A DNA stretch of 64,000 bases from Piezodorus guildinii (Eukaryota > Arthropoda > Insecta > Hemiptera > Pentatomidae), in the NCBI GenBank assembly GCA_023052935.1, contig CM041292.1, positions 144,611,143 through 144,675,142 of the forward strand, in the 5' to 3' direction. Shown here piece after piece: positions 23,458 to 35,199 of the stretch. A model generated the notes under the pieces. It was not told the origin of the DNA. It made no database searches and saw only the letters and a program-made list of their open reading frames with translations. A program made the translations under genes and the position numbers. Every line of letters starts with the position of its first letter. Within the stretch, counting starts at the first letter, position 1.

Positions 23458-23958
23458 CTAGCTGTTGCTCGCGACTTCGTCTGCGTCAATTTCTGTTATT
23501 ATGATCGCTATTAAGAAGTTTTTAAAATAATTTATTTTAAAGTATTTCTGCGTAAATGACATTTTTAATTTTATTTTCTTGTGGCAGAAGAACATACTGA
23601 TTTTCTCCGAAACCCGATCTTGACGCAAATCGATTCCTACGTGTTTAAATGTTTACTCCTGTGATTTATTAATTGCTACGGCAAAAAATAAATTAACGGG
23701 AAATTGAATCATTTTAAAATTGAAAGGTAAATCATTTGGAATCATTGGGATGCGAGGTTAATTTCCCCGTTTGTTTTCAGATGTTCATTTGATTCTTCAG
23801 TCCTATTGGTCGCAGCGTGGTGTTATACAGCCTATAGCCTTCCTCGATAAATGGACTATCCAACACAAAAAGAATTTTTCAATTCGAACCAGTAGTTTCT
23901 GAGATTAGCGCTTTCAAACAAACAAACAAACTCTCTAGCTTTATAATATTAGTATAGA
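23458..23958 (-). mobile_element. Non-autonomous Helitron, 501 bp
   Basis: On the minus strand the element starts with TCTATACTAATATTATAA (23958 downward) and ends with ACGAAGTCGCGAGCAACAG then CTAG (23461-23458). The GC-rich segment before CTAG can form the terminal hairpin expected of Helitrons. The base before TC is A and the base after CTAG is T, the A|T target typical of Helitron insertion without TSD. A relic of the helicase C-terminus remains inside. Confidence 0.75.
23618..23790 (-). pseudogene. Helitron helicase C-terminal relic
   Basis: Minus-strand reading gives IPNDLPFNFKMIQFPVNLFF then AVAINKSQG, matching the conserved end of Helitron Rep/helicase proteins (LPF.FKR.QFPV.L.FAMTINKSQGQ). 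After a frame break, TFKHVGIDLRQDRVSEK follows, where the family has a VGIDLR-like block. The rest of the helicase and the Rep domain are absent. Confidence 0.7.
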
Positions 23959-25564
23959 TTTACATTTCCATAAGAGTATTGCGAAATCTGATATTTTTTT
24001 TCCCCTTAGTTATTAGTAATTTCGCAAGAACACTTTAGTTGTGAAAAGTATATACAGCTTGGTCTAAGGTTCGAGCTGGTATTGCATTAAATACTTGTTA
24101 AGAAAATCGCTACCCCTGTATGCACTTTTATCGGGATTGACTGATTCTATTTCCTTTATAGTACTAAGTACTTATTACTTTTTCGTTTTACTTTATTCTA
24201 GAAGAGAAAAATATAACGCTAGAAAGGATTACAAGACGGTTTATTTTTTCCATATTACTGTATTATGGTACAACTGTTTATATAGATTAAAGGCAATTAA
24301 CAAATATGAAAAGCGAAAAATGATTCAGGGGAAACGGTCTATCACCCCTACTAATTTAAAAACGCCATAGTTTTGCTATTTGTAAATTGGACGGGTATAA
24401 TTTTTTTTTGGTCGAAAATAAAAAACCAACATCATTATACTAGACTTGTTTACTATTTCCTGTTTCTTTTCCATCAATTTTTATTCAAATACAATTTTTC
24501 TCTATATTAACCTAGTTATCAGGGAATCACATCTTATGAGTTATCACTTGACTATTTAAGACCTTTTTTTTTTTACATCGCGGTGAATCTATCTCGAAAA
24601 TCTTTTACATTTTTCTCTATCTTCACTAGTAACCGAGTTTTGGGGGAATCACATCTCGTCTAACCAGCAACAGTCGACTTACAAATTCGAACCTTCCCAC
24701 AGCTTACCAATAAAAACCAGCACCAACACTATATAAAACATGGCTATTACGAACAATCCTTACAAAACTCGCTGAAGACTGAAAAGAAGTTGGAAAAGCG
24801 ACCTCCTGACATAAATGCGTAATAAGAATCACGCCAGGATGCGAGTCGCGCCACATAAAAACCTTACTTCCCATTTAATTATTGTTAACTGCATGACAGG
24901 TGTAAATAACAGCTAACATTATTAATAATAATATTAATTTAAAAAAATATTTATATAAAAAAAATATATTAAGAGTTAAAAGTCTGTTTAAGCGACAGCA
25001 ATAAACATATTTTGAACTCTTATCTCAGTTTCTATTCAGCCGCAAAATAATCAAATGCATAACTGTCCTAGTTTGACGGTAGAAGGAAATTTAAATTTCA
25101 AAACTTTCGTCCCTGACTCACGTAATACATCGTGCGAAGCAAATATGAGAAGACAATGAGTGGCGCGCTTATAGTAGCCACAAGAGCTAAATTAGTTTCA
25201 AGGACCGGATAGCTCTGAGGAGGAACTGGGCCTGGGTAGAGGAAGGGGATCTGTCACTGATAGCGAGCTCAGTCAGTGATAACTCTTCGCTCTGGTGTCA
25301 GCGATAGCTCCAACGAAGTGAGTCTTTTATCTTAAAATATTAATATTTTATAAATTAATGTCAATATATTTGTACATTGCCTATAGCATAAATAAAAATA
25401 GCTAAAAGTCAGCTAAGTACCAAGTATTATAACAAAAATCTGATACACTCGCAGTTTTTAAATACCACGCATTATGAAACAATAATGCTTACTGTTATGA
25501 AATAAGGGTTTAAAAGTTAAGGTTTATGATTCTACGAAATAATATTACATTAGAAATATATATA
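23959..25564. other. No supported gene
   Basis: An unassigned 91-codon open frame runs from 24095 to 24370 on the plus strand with a hydrophobic N-terminal half. I do not recognise it and its AT-rich context makes chance likely. Imperfect repeats of a GGGAATCACATCT block occur at about 24523 and 24645. A GC-richer patch lies at 25195-25325. Confidence 0.45.
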
Positions 25565-25572
25565 TTTATCTT

Positions 25573-25821
25573 CTTCTTCTTCTTCAAGTGGCGCGGCAGA
25601 CATTGTAGGCCCTTGGTCGCGTTTCTAGATGAGTTTTATAGCACAGGGCCATCACTCCCTACGCCTATTTTCGTGAGTGACCACCAGGTGGCTGACGGGA
25701 CTCACATGCACGGGGGAGACTCCCCATTAAGTTAAATGCTTAAAAAAGTCCCTCCGGTTTTCGAACTCACAACCTTTGGCATGGAAGACTATCGCTCTAG
25801 CCACTCAGCCACGGGCTCCCC
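25573..25821 (-). repeat. SINE-2 copy 1, tRNA-derived
   Basis: On the minus strand the head (25821 downward) has A box TGGCTGAGTGG at 25811-25801, an exact fit to TGGCNNAGTGG. The B box region GAGTTCGAAAACC lies at 25768-25756. A GC-rich body follows and the 3' end is a GAA repeat (CTT repeat on plus, 25570-25585). TTTATCTT occurs on both sides (25565-25572 and 25833-25840), a possible TSD with a few extra bases on the head side. A relative lies at 37280-37515. Confidence 0.75.
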
Positions 25822-25840
25822 TTTTATTTATTTTTATCTT

Positions 25841-27855
<2,015 letters not shown>

Positions 27856-27865
27856 GAATTGATTT

Positions 27866-28633
27866 TTTTTTTTTTTTTATTATTTTTATTGAAATTTACA
27901 ACTGTATTTTGTAATACAACAAGTAAATATGTTAATAATGATAAAATACATGAAAAAAACGCGAAGAGAAAACGCCCATTGGCATCACTCCACTAAGTAA
28001 CTAAACTAGAAGGTCTCGAGGCCATCTTCTTTTCAGGCGCCTCGTAGGATTGTCAGGAATTGAAGAGGAAGCAAGAATTGAAACTAGAGGATTAGAGTGG
28101 GAGTGGAGTTTGTCATGGAAGGATTGATACTTGGTTCGGGCCAAATCAGCAACATATGGGATGTTAAGGTCTTTATGGATGAGTTTATTTGTGACAAAGT
28201 AAGGAGCATTGAGGATTTTTCGAAGGATTTTGGATTGTAAGGATTGAATACGGGAAGAATTTGATGGTTTCGTAGAGCCCCAAAGCTGAACTCCGTAAGT
28301 CCAGATAGGCCTTATGATGGTGATATAGATGAGTCTTTGTAGATAAGTGGAAGGTTGGAGCGTCTGTCCAGTAAGTGTTGTAGTAAGCGAAAGCGACGGG
28401 CAGTTTCTTGTCGTTTCAGTCGTGTATGGGGATTCCATGTTAGACGTTTGTCAAGTAGTAGTCCTAGGTAGCGGATCTGTTCAACTGGAACAAGCGGAAT
28501 ATTATTAAAGGAAACTGTAGGGCAGGATGTCATAGGTTTACGACGAAGGGTAAAGGTAATTTGGTGGGATTTGTTGGAATTGATTTTGATTCTCCGATTC
28601 TGACACCATATCTCAAGCTCTCTGATATGGGAT
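27866..28633 (-). mobile_element. LINE-A-related copy with TSD, 5'-truncated
   Basis: The copy is flanked by a 10-bp TSD, GAATTGATTT, at 27856-27865 and 28634-28643. On the minus strand it begins in the ORF2 thumb region (matching WCQNWRIKIN as WCQNRRIKIN), reads MTSCPTVSFNNIPLVPVEQI, RYLGLLLDKRLTWNPHTRL, and after a frameshift near 28360 LIYITIIRPIWTYGVQLWGS. It ends with RRLKRRWPRDLL, the 3' UTR and a poly(A) tail (poly(T) on plus at about 27863-27878). Similarity to the intact LINE-A is high, so this insertion is fairly young. Confidence 0.9.
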
Positions 28634-29024
28634 GAATTGATTTAAAGTACGAAAATTGTAAATAGTTTGTAGTTTTTATTTTCTTTTATTTCTCTACAGT
28701 CAGTGCTCAACCAATGGACCATTGATATGAAATAGGAAACTATGATATAAAAAAGAATTTCATTACCAACTGAAGGAGAAAAGAGCGAACATATATTTCA
28801 ACTTTGAATATTGTTTTTTTCTTCAAAAAGGAATAGAATACAGTTGTTTAATGTACCGTTAGCTAGCTGAAGATATTAGAAAAAAAAAAAGCAATCACAA
28901 AGTTAATTGGAAGGTAATGGAGAGTGACGGAAATTGCCTTCGCAATTGTTGTAGATAATAATTTCTCTTGGAGCACAGTAAAAATAGAATTTTTTCTAGA
29001 AAAAGGTGGGTCTAATTTAGAATA

Positions 29025-30385
29025 TTAGCTATGATTGTAAGTACTGATCCACTCTTCAAATTCCTGAGTTTCCACCCTCGCAGACCTTGTGCGTTTTCCG
29101 CCATCTTGAAAAAATCCCTCCCAGAAAACACTTTTTTCAGTTTTACCTGAATAACTCGCTTCCAGTACATTTAATGAAAAATATTGTCGTTATAAATTTT
29201 AATGATCATTAATTTTAATGCATTTTTTTTACTTAACATATCAAAATAAGGGGAACAGATATGGGACGGTTAAAATATTCTATAATGGCAGAACAACCGT
29301 AAAAAGGTCAGGTATTTCAGCAATTTAGCCCTAGTAACTTTTATTTTGTGCAGGTCACAGTGAAATGCATAATGACCAATCTTGTTGAGGATTGAATTGA
29401 CTATAAGAAATATACAAAACATTTGCGAAGACCGACAAAAATCGACAGAAAATTCGGAATAAACGAATTTGGAGGACGTTTACAGGAAACTGATAATTCC
29501 AATTTATGTGTATATTGGTGTTTTGGAATAAAAATTTACCTTTATTCCACTATTTATGTAATTTGCACGTTTATTTGATATGAGTTTTGGAGGAAAAACA
29601 ATGTTAGAAAAAAAAGTAACATTAAAAAAAATGATATACTATACATACAATTGAATTATTCCTTTTTTTTTTTTCTTTTTTTTTATATTTTATACGAAAT
29701 TCATACAAAGCTTCGTATTTCAAAATAATTTAATTGTAGTTTGTTGTAAAATATTTTTTTGATCTTATTTTGTTGAATGTTAGTGGATTTTTTTTAAAAT
29801 TCTTTTTTATTAAAAATTCACAAAACTCATATCAACTACACGTGAAATTTCATGCATTACGGAATAAAGATAATTTTTCATTTAAACACACTAATGTAGA
29901 AAAAAATTGGAATCATGAATTTTCTGCTAACGTCCTCTAAATTCGTTTCTTCCGAATTTCCTCTAATTTTTTTTCAGTCCTTACTAATAATTTGTATATT
30001 TATTTTATTAAATTTAATCCTCAACAAAATTGGTCATTATGCATTTCCTTTTAACCTGCACTAAATAAAATTTACTTGGTGTAAACTGCTGACATACAGT
30101 TATGTTAAAGTCAGTACTTTTTACGGTTTGCCATTATGTCAGATTTTGATTGTTCCATACTCAGAAGCTGCTCCAATTACTTCCATATATTAATTGCATA
30201 ATTTAAAATTACTAACAGCAATGTTCTTCATAAAACGCGCAGGACGCGAGTTATTTAGGAAAAACTGAAAACAAGTGTTGTTTTTTTTTGTTTGTTTTTT
30301 TCAAAATAGCAGAAAACTCGCAAGGTCTACGAGTGTGAAAACCTGGACGTTTAGAGAGGGGATCAGTGCATACAATCATACCTAA
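29025..30385. mobile_element. Foldback-type element with about 590-bp inverted arms
   Basis: The left end TTAGCTATGATTGTAAGTAC (29025-29044) is matched in inverse by the right end (30385 downward), which reads TTAGGTATGATTGTATGCAC on the minus strand. Matching blocks continue inward: CGCAGACCTTGTGCGTTTTC-like, ATAACTCGC, AATGCATAATGACCAAT followed by TTGTTGAGGATT, and GAATTTGGAGGACGTT, to about 29620 on the left and 29800 on the right. About 180 bp separates the arms. Arms are diverged. No transposase is visible, so it is non-autonomous. Confidence 0.7.
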
Positions 30386-30576
30386 GATTCAAATATAACC
30401 TCTTTTCTGAAATAATTATACCTAGCTATTGTTATGTCATTTAATCTAAAATAAAAGTTCCCATCTAAACTAAGGATAATCCTTTTTTATTTTTTAAACT
30501 TAAGCTTCAATAAAAAGTTATAACGTTTATTCTAACGAAAAAGATTAATGAAAGCCCTGTGTTACACTTATCTCAT

Positions 30577-31529
30577 TTTACTTTCACTTACTATATATAG
30601 TAAGGCAAAGTATTGCGATCGTGAAAATTTTCGAATTCCAGTTTTCAACGGAAATACACGTTTTAGGGTCCCCTGAGTCCAAATGACCAAGTGCCGCAAA
30701 AAGGTCTGTGTGTGTGTGTGTGTGTGTGGTAACTCCCGGGCGGAAACAGTAAGTCCTATGAAACTGGAATTTCACATTTAAGACAAATATACGCCCGAGA
30801 CGTTACAAAACCTTTTTCATCAAAATGAGCTTACCAGAAGAGCCACTTTATACCATGCATTTTGCACCTTTTTTCGATTTTCTCAAAAACGGTTCTGACG
30901 ATGTTGATTAAACTCGCTATATCGATGTAAAATTTAATTAGCTTTAATACCATTTAGGTTTCATTCGGATTAATATGGTCTGACAGGGCTTAAATGCCGA
31001 TATTTTAAATTTTCTTTCTCTAAAGTACCTTTAATTTTGTTGATTCTATAAAAATAACTATATTATATTGTTACCACTGATGAAAAACAGGTAAATATAT
31101 AAATTGAATGAATTCAATACCCGAATAAAGGAGAAAACAGAAAAAAATATTTTTTTAATGCAATTTTTCTTTTTTGAACAGTAATATACATGTATGATAC
31201 ATCGTTGGAAAGCTAAAGATTTAAGAAAAAATATTATCTCATACACAAGCTTTTAAAAGTTAATAGAGAGTGATAAAAAGCCGATAAAACTAAGTATTTG
31301 TTTTAAATAATAATATAATAGATTTTTTAATAAAACACATGTTTCTGTAAAAATTTATTAAATAATTAAAATTTCAAATACAGTTAGAGATAAAAATTCG
31401 TGAAACTATTAAAGAATTAGTTTAATTAGTTTCACGAATTTTTATCTCTAACTGTATTTGAAAATTCTTTCATTGATTTTAAAAATGGAGGTAAGTGAAA
31501 GTCGTGTGTTGCCCGCACCAGATTTTTTT
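30577..31529 (+). repeat. RX repeat, copy 5 (full length)
   Basis: This is the best-defined RX unit. The left end reads TTTTACTTTCACTTAC (30577-30592). Internal blocks include GAAATACACGTTTTAGGGTC, a GT run near 30707-30727, ATACGCCCGAGACGTTAC and AGTACCTTTAATTTTG. The right end is GGTAAGTGAAAGTCGTGTGT then TGCCCGCACCAGATTTTTTT (31490-31529). The ends share the inverted core ACTTTCACTTAC, but the right end carries about 26 further conserved bases. No conserved open frame is present. Confidence 0.75.
31374..31461. repeat. Perfect 35-bp-arm palindrome within RX copy 5
   Basis: The arm at 31374-31408 (starting TCAAATACAGTTAGAGATAA) is the exact reverse complement of 31427-31461. The 18-bp loop is 31409-31426. 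In the RX copy at 52625-53066 only the right-hand arm sequence is present (near 52971-52993). Confidence 0.95.
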
Positions 31530-32164
31530 AATTGTAATATTATTTATTTAAAAAATATTAGTAGAATTTAATTTATAAATTGTCCACATTAAATTTAACA
31601 ATACATTGCACTTGAAAGTTACATGTACGTAAATAATATTTTAATATAATAGTTTCCCGAATCGTTGATATATATGTGACCATTTGACCCTTATTGCACA
31701 CATACATTATGCGGGTCACTGTAGAGTTATTATTAGTGTATCAGTTGTAACAGTTTTCATAATGACTTATTTTTATCTTATTTTCATCCTTTAATATTTC
31801 GATCAATTCAAAAACATGTAGTTACTTCTTAAATCAGCTCAAGAAAACAAAACAAAAAACAGAGGTTTAAAATAAGAATAGGATGAGAAAAAAAAGGGAA
31901 TGAGAAATAGCTGGTAGTATTTCAACATTTATGAGCCCTAATAGCTACTCTTGATTGGTTCAATTGGTCGTATAGTGAAATAAATTACTGAATCAATGTT
32001 GACTTATTCAGTACGTCAAAATCTGAATGAAAGCTTATCTAATAGTGTTGGTGTAGAGGAAGATACATATTAGAAATAAATTAGAAAATGAATACTAAAA
32101 CAACTATTTTCCTTATTATGCATGTCGTATTTGCACCTTATCATTTTCAATAATGAACCTTCTT
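31530..32164. other. AT-rich stretch, no gene seen
   Basis: No feature could be supported. Confidence 0.5.
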
Positions 32165-33097
32165 AACGGGCCAAAAAAAAAAAAAAAAAAATTCCTACCC
32201 CTTTTTCAAAATTTGAGAGCTTACGTATCTAGATACTTAGAGCCCGAATAAAGTATTTAAAAAAATCGTCTGTTCGCCGTCCCTCTCCCTTTCTCCTCCC
32301 GTGGTTTTTTTATCGAAACTACTGGTCTAGTATTTTTTTTTTAAATTTGTATATATATTGTATTGCTTTGTAAATATTGTATGAATGTTATCTTTCACCA
32401 TTATTATTGATGTCCAAATTGGGACAGATTGCACTACTACACAATAAAAATTGTTGTTAAAAAAAAGAAAAAAGAAATGGCACGAAAATACCAGGGCATC
32501 CGTCGATGATCCTAGTCACCTATATCACCTATACGTTGATATCCGCTGATTAGTTTTAGAATGGAGGCTGATTAAAAATGATTTAATTCGATAACTCAGA
32601 TATTTTTTAAGACAAATAAAAATGTTTATAGTGTGTTCTAAGCAAGAAACTTGTTATTATTGGTATTAATTGTACCAATGAAAAAATCTTCTGTTGTGGA
32701 CTGTATAACAAAAAATAAATAAAAACTTAAAATTTAGATTTTGCCTAGAATAAGGGATATCCAAATTAGTTTCCAGGGAAATTTAAGATCAACTGCTTCC
32801 TGACTCCTGGAACGGGTCCGCACTGACTTGGCAGTCTCCTACAGGTGCTTCTAGATTTTATCTTGCAAACCTAGGAGATTCTAGGAGATTGCAAACCTAG
32901 CAAATTCTTAAAATTTGAGTCCATCTATCGCTCAAAAAATAATTTTTAAAAAAATATATTGAAATTTTACAAAAATTGATCGAGTAGTAACGGAGAAAGC
33001 CGTGTCCGACGATCAAACTGAATTTTTTTTTTTATTCACTATTTGGGTTCTACGTAAGCCTTCAAATTTGGAGAGGAGGGGGATGTTTTTTTTTTTT
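32165..33097. mobile_element. Candidate short-TIR element of about 0.93 kb
   Basis: The left edge has a poly(A) run, then CCTACCCCTTTTTCAAAATT and TGAGAGCTTACGTA (about 32193-32230). The right edge carries a diverged inverse at about 33045-33095 (plus strand CTACGTAAGCCTTCAAATTT then GGAGAGGAGGGGGATG, then a poly(T) run). The arms are about 40 bp. No transposase is present. A LINE-B-like tail sits inside. No TSD was verified. Confidence 0.4.
32340..32475 (+). repeat. LINE-B-like 3' UTR fragment
   Basis: TTGTATGAATGTTATCTTTC, TGATGTCCAAATTGGGACAG and a terminal A-rich run match the LINE-B 3' UTR pattern and the copy at 36640-36765. No coding part is included. Confidence 0.6.
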
Positions 33098-33218
33098 TCT
33101 ATTCGATTACGATTCAATCATTTTGGCTCTTGAATTGCTACTTTGATGAACACACCTTCTCAACAGGTTTGGTAAGTAATCCCATCATACTGGTGAGCTG
33201 GTTCAAGATGAATTCCAT

Positions 33219-33226
33219 CTTGACAG
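33219..33226. repeat. Left 8-bp TSD of the hAT-type element
   Basis: CTTGACAG here is repeated exactly at 35048-35055 immediately outside the other inverted repeat. Confidence 0.9.
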
Positions 33227-33594
33227 TAGTGATGGGCAAATACTCAACAAATTTGAGTACTGATTACTGTAATCAAATGATGCTCGCTGCTGATTACAAA
33301 ATTTACTCAGCTTTCCTCCTGATTACTTTCTATTTTCCTCTGTAATCAAACTTTTCGTACTTTTGAGTACTTGATTACTTTTTTATATGAGGTGGCCAGA
33401 ATAGAGTATATTACATACATCTATTAAGTTAATTTATATTAATAATTTCTTTAAGACATCTTTTTTTTCATATTGTCGATTATTTTAAACTTTTCGTTAA
33501 AAAATTGATAAGGGTAATTTATTATTATTAAGATGGTGGGCTTATTGATCATTGTAAACTCTTCAGATAAAATCGATATAGGGGCCTATTATTA

Positions 33595-34185
33595 TGTTTT
33601 TTCACACTTGGAATTTCATTTTAACTTTTTCGTATTTACTGGATATTAGGCTCGGTAGCTGGGTTCCCAAAGGTTCGGTACCGATTATACCATTAATTTT
33701 AATCGCGCTCGCTCAAATATGGGTTTATTATAACCTTTTCGTATTTACTGGATATTAGGCTCAGTAGCTGGGTTACCAATGGTTCGTTACCGATTATGAT
33801 ATTAATTTTAATCGCGTTCGCTCAAATATGGGTTTATTATAACTTTTTCGTATTTATTGGATACTAGGATCAGTAGCTGCTTCTCAAAGGTTCGTTACCG
33901 ATTATACTATTAATTTTAATCGCGCTCGCTCAAATATTGGTTTAATATGACTTTTTCGTATTTATTCGCTGTTAGGCTCAGCTGCTGCGTTATGGGGGGT
34001 TCTAACCCGACCATTCTATTAATTATTCGTGTGCTCGCTCCAATATTGGTTTATTATAACTTTTTCGTATTTATTCGCTATTAGGCACAGTCCCTGCGTA
34101 ACCAAGGGCTCGTTACAGATTATACTTTTAATTTTAATTGCGCTAACTCATGCAGAGGTTTATTTTAACATGTTCGTATTATTTT
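33595..34185 (+). repeat. 109-bp tandem array inside the hAT-type element
   Basis: A unit with TTTTCGTATTTAYTGG, then TTAGGCTC.GTAGCTG, then GTTACCGATTATA and CGCGCTCGCTCAAATAT, repeats about five times. The CGTATT marker lies at 33630, 33740, 33849, 33957, 34066 and 34175, a spacing of 108-110 bp. Later units are more diverged. Confidence 0.9.
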
Positions 34186-34669
34186 TATACTTGAAAATAT
34201 ATTTACTTTTTAAAGGATTTTGTTAATGGTATTAATGATTACAGTCGGTTGCTTTAGAGTAGATTTTGTTTGAACGTTTTTCATCAAATAAAAATAGGCG
34301 TATAAAATTGTTCTGTTCAGCTGATTTTTATCAAACTCCAAAATATTAACCAAATAGATAAATTTCTATCCTGATGAAAAGGATTAGCGGTTACCCAATT
34401 GATGATAAGTTACAAAAAAAAAACGAAATAAACATAGATTAGACCAACTGACTAAAAAAAAATTAACACATTCACTAACTAAACCCCCCAAAACCCAATA
34501 CAGAAATTAGCATAGAAAATAAACACGAAGAAGTTAAAACAAATCAATTTTTATTCGAACGCACTTAAAACCATTAAAACGTTTATCAGCAAAACAGAAA
34601 ACAAAATACAGAAATTAGTACTAAAATCAATCTATTCTAGAGGAAGAAATGTTAAAATTAAGTGTGATA

Positions 34670-34797
34670 ATTATAAGAACCGTTGGTAACGCAGCTACTG
34701 AGCCAAGTATCCATTAAATACGAAAAAGTTATAATAAACCCATATTTGAGCGAGCGCGATTAAAATTAATAGTATAATCGGTAACGAACCTTTGGAA
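34670..34797 (-). repeat. Inverted single unit of the 109-bp repeat
   Basis: The plus strand reads AAATACGAAAAAGTTATAAT, then TTGAGCGAGCGCG and TATAATCGGTAACGAAC, the reverse complement of the tandem unit. It faces the array from the other half of the element. Confidence 0.85.
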
Positions 34798-35047
34798 CTA
34801 TTTAATAACTATATTATATATAACTATATATATTAAATAAATTAACTTAATAGATGTATGTAATATACTCTATTCTGGCCATCTCATATAAAAAAGTAAT
34901 CAAGTACTCAAAAGTACGAAAATTTTGATTACAGAGGAAAATAGAAAGTAATCAGGAGGAAAGCTGAGTAGATTTTGTAATCAGCAGCGATCATCATTTG
35001 ATTACAGTAATCAGTACTCAATTTTTTTGAGTATTTGCCCATCACTA

Positions 35048-35055
35048 CTTGACAG
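35048..35055. repeat. Right 8-bp TSD of the hAT-type element
   Basis: CTTGACAG, an exact repeat of 33219-33226. Confidence 0.9.
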
Positions 35056-35199
35056 AGCCAGGAGCAGAAGGAGTTTGGGTTATAGGCGGTTGTACTGCTT
35101 GGACTGGCGGGGGCAGGAGAAGTCAGGTTTAAGGGATTTTAGCCAGTTTGAGTTTGACCAGGACAGAGTAGGCAAGGACAAAACTTACAAAAAGGACTG

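Larger units (their letters stand above)
33227..35047. mobile_element. Non-autonomous hAT-type element, 1821 bp
   Basis: Both ends begin with TAGTGATGGGCAAATACTC, a terminal sequence typical of hAT transposons. The inverted repeats extend for about 213 bp with only a few mismatches (33227-33440 against 35047-34835), ending near AATAGATGTATG and TTAACTT. An exact 8-bp duplication, CTTGACAG, flanks the element, as expected for hAT. No transposase is readable. The interior has five head-to-tail units of about 109 bp and one inverted unit. Near identity of the arms suggests recent mobilisation in trans or gene conversion. Confidence 0.9.
33138..35120 (-). pseudogene. Jockey-type ORF1 C-terminal relic split by the hAT element
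   Basis: If the hAT element and one TSD copy are passed over, the minus strand reads a proline-rich segment (LPPPV, then QAVQPPITQTPSAPGSVK) from about 35115. It then continues through MEFILNQLTSMMGLLTK and PVEKVCSSK to a stop at 33138. A Pro-rich stretch followed by an amphipathic, Met/Leu-rich end before the stop is the usual ending of Jockey-type ORF1. The junction falls inside the SVKM segment. Family assignment is inference; the frame closes upstream of about 35130. Confidence 0.5.

Noticed and set aside
24095..24370. Hydrophobic 91-codon frame as a real gene
   Set aside because: No domain, no conserved neighbours and an AT-rich context; it remains only a note.
25526..25735. Plus-strand open frame of 69 codons
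   Set aside because: It lies across SINE-2 in antisense; its sequence is explained by the SINE.
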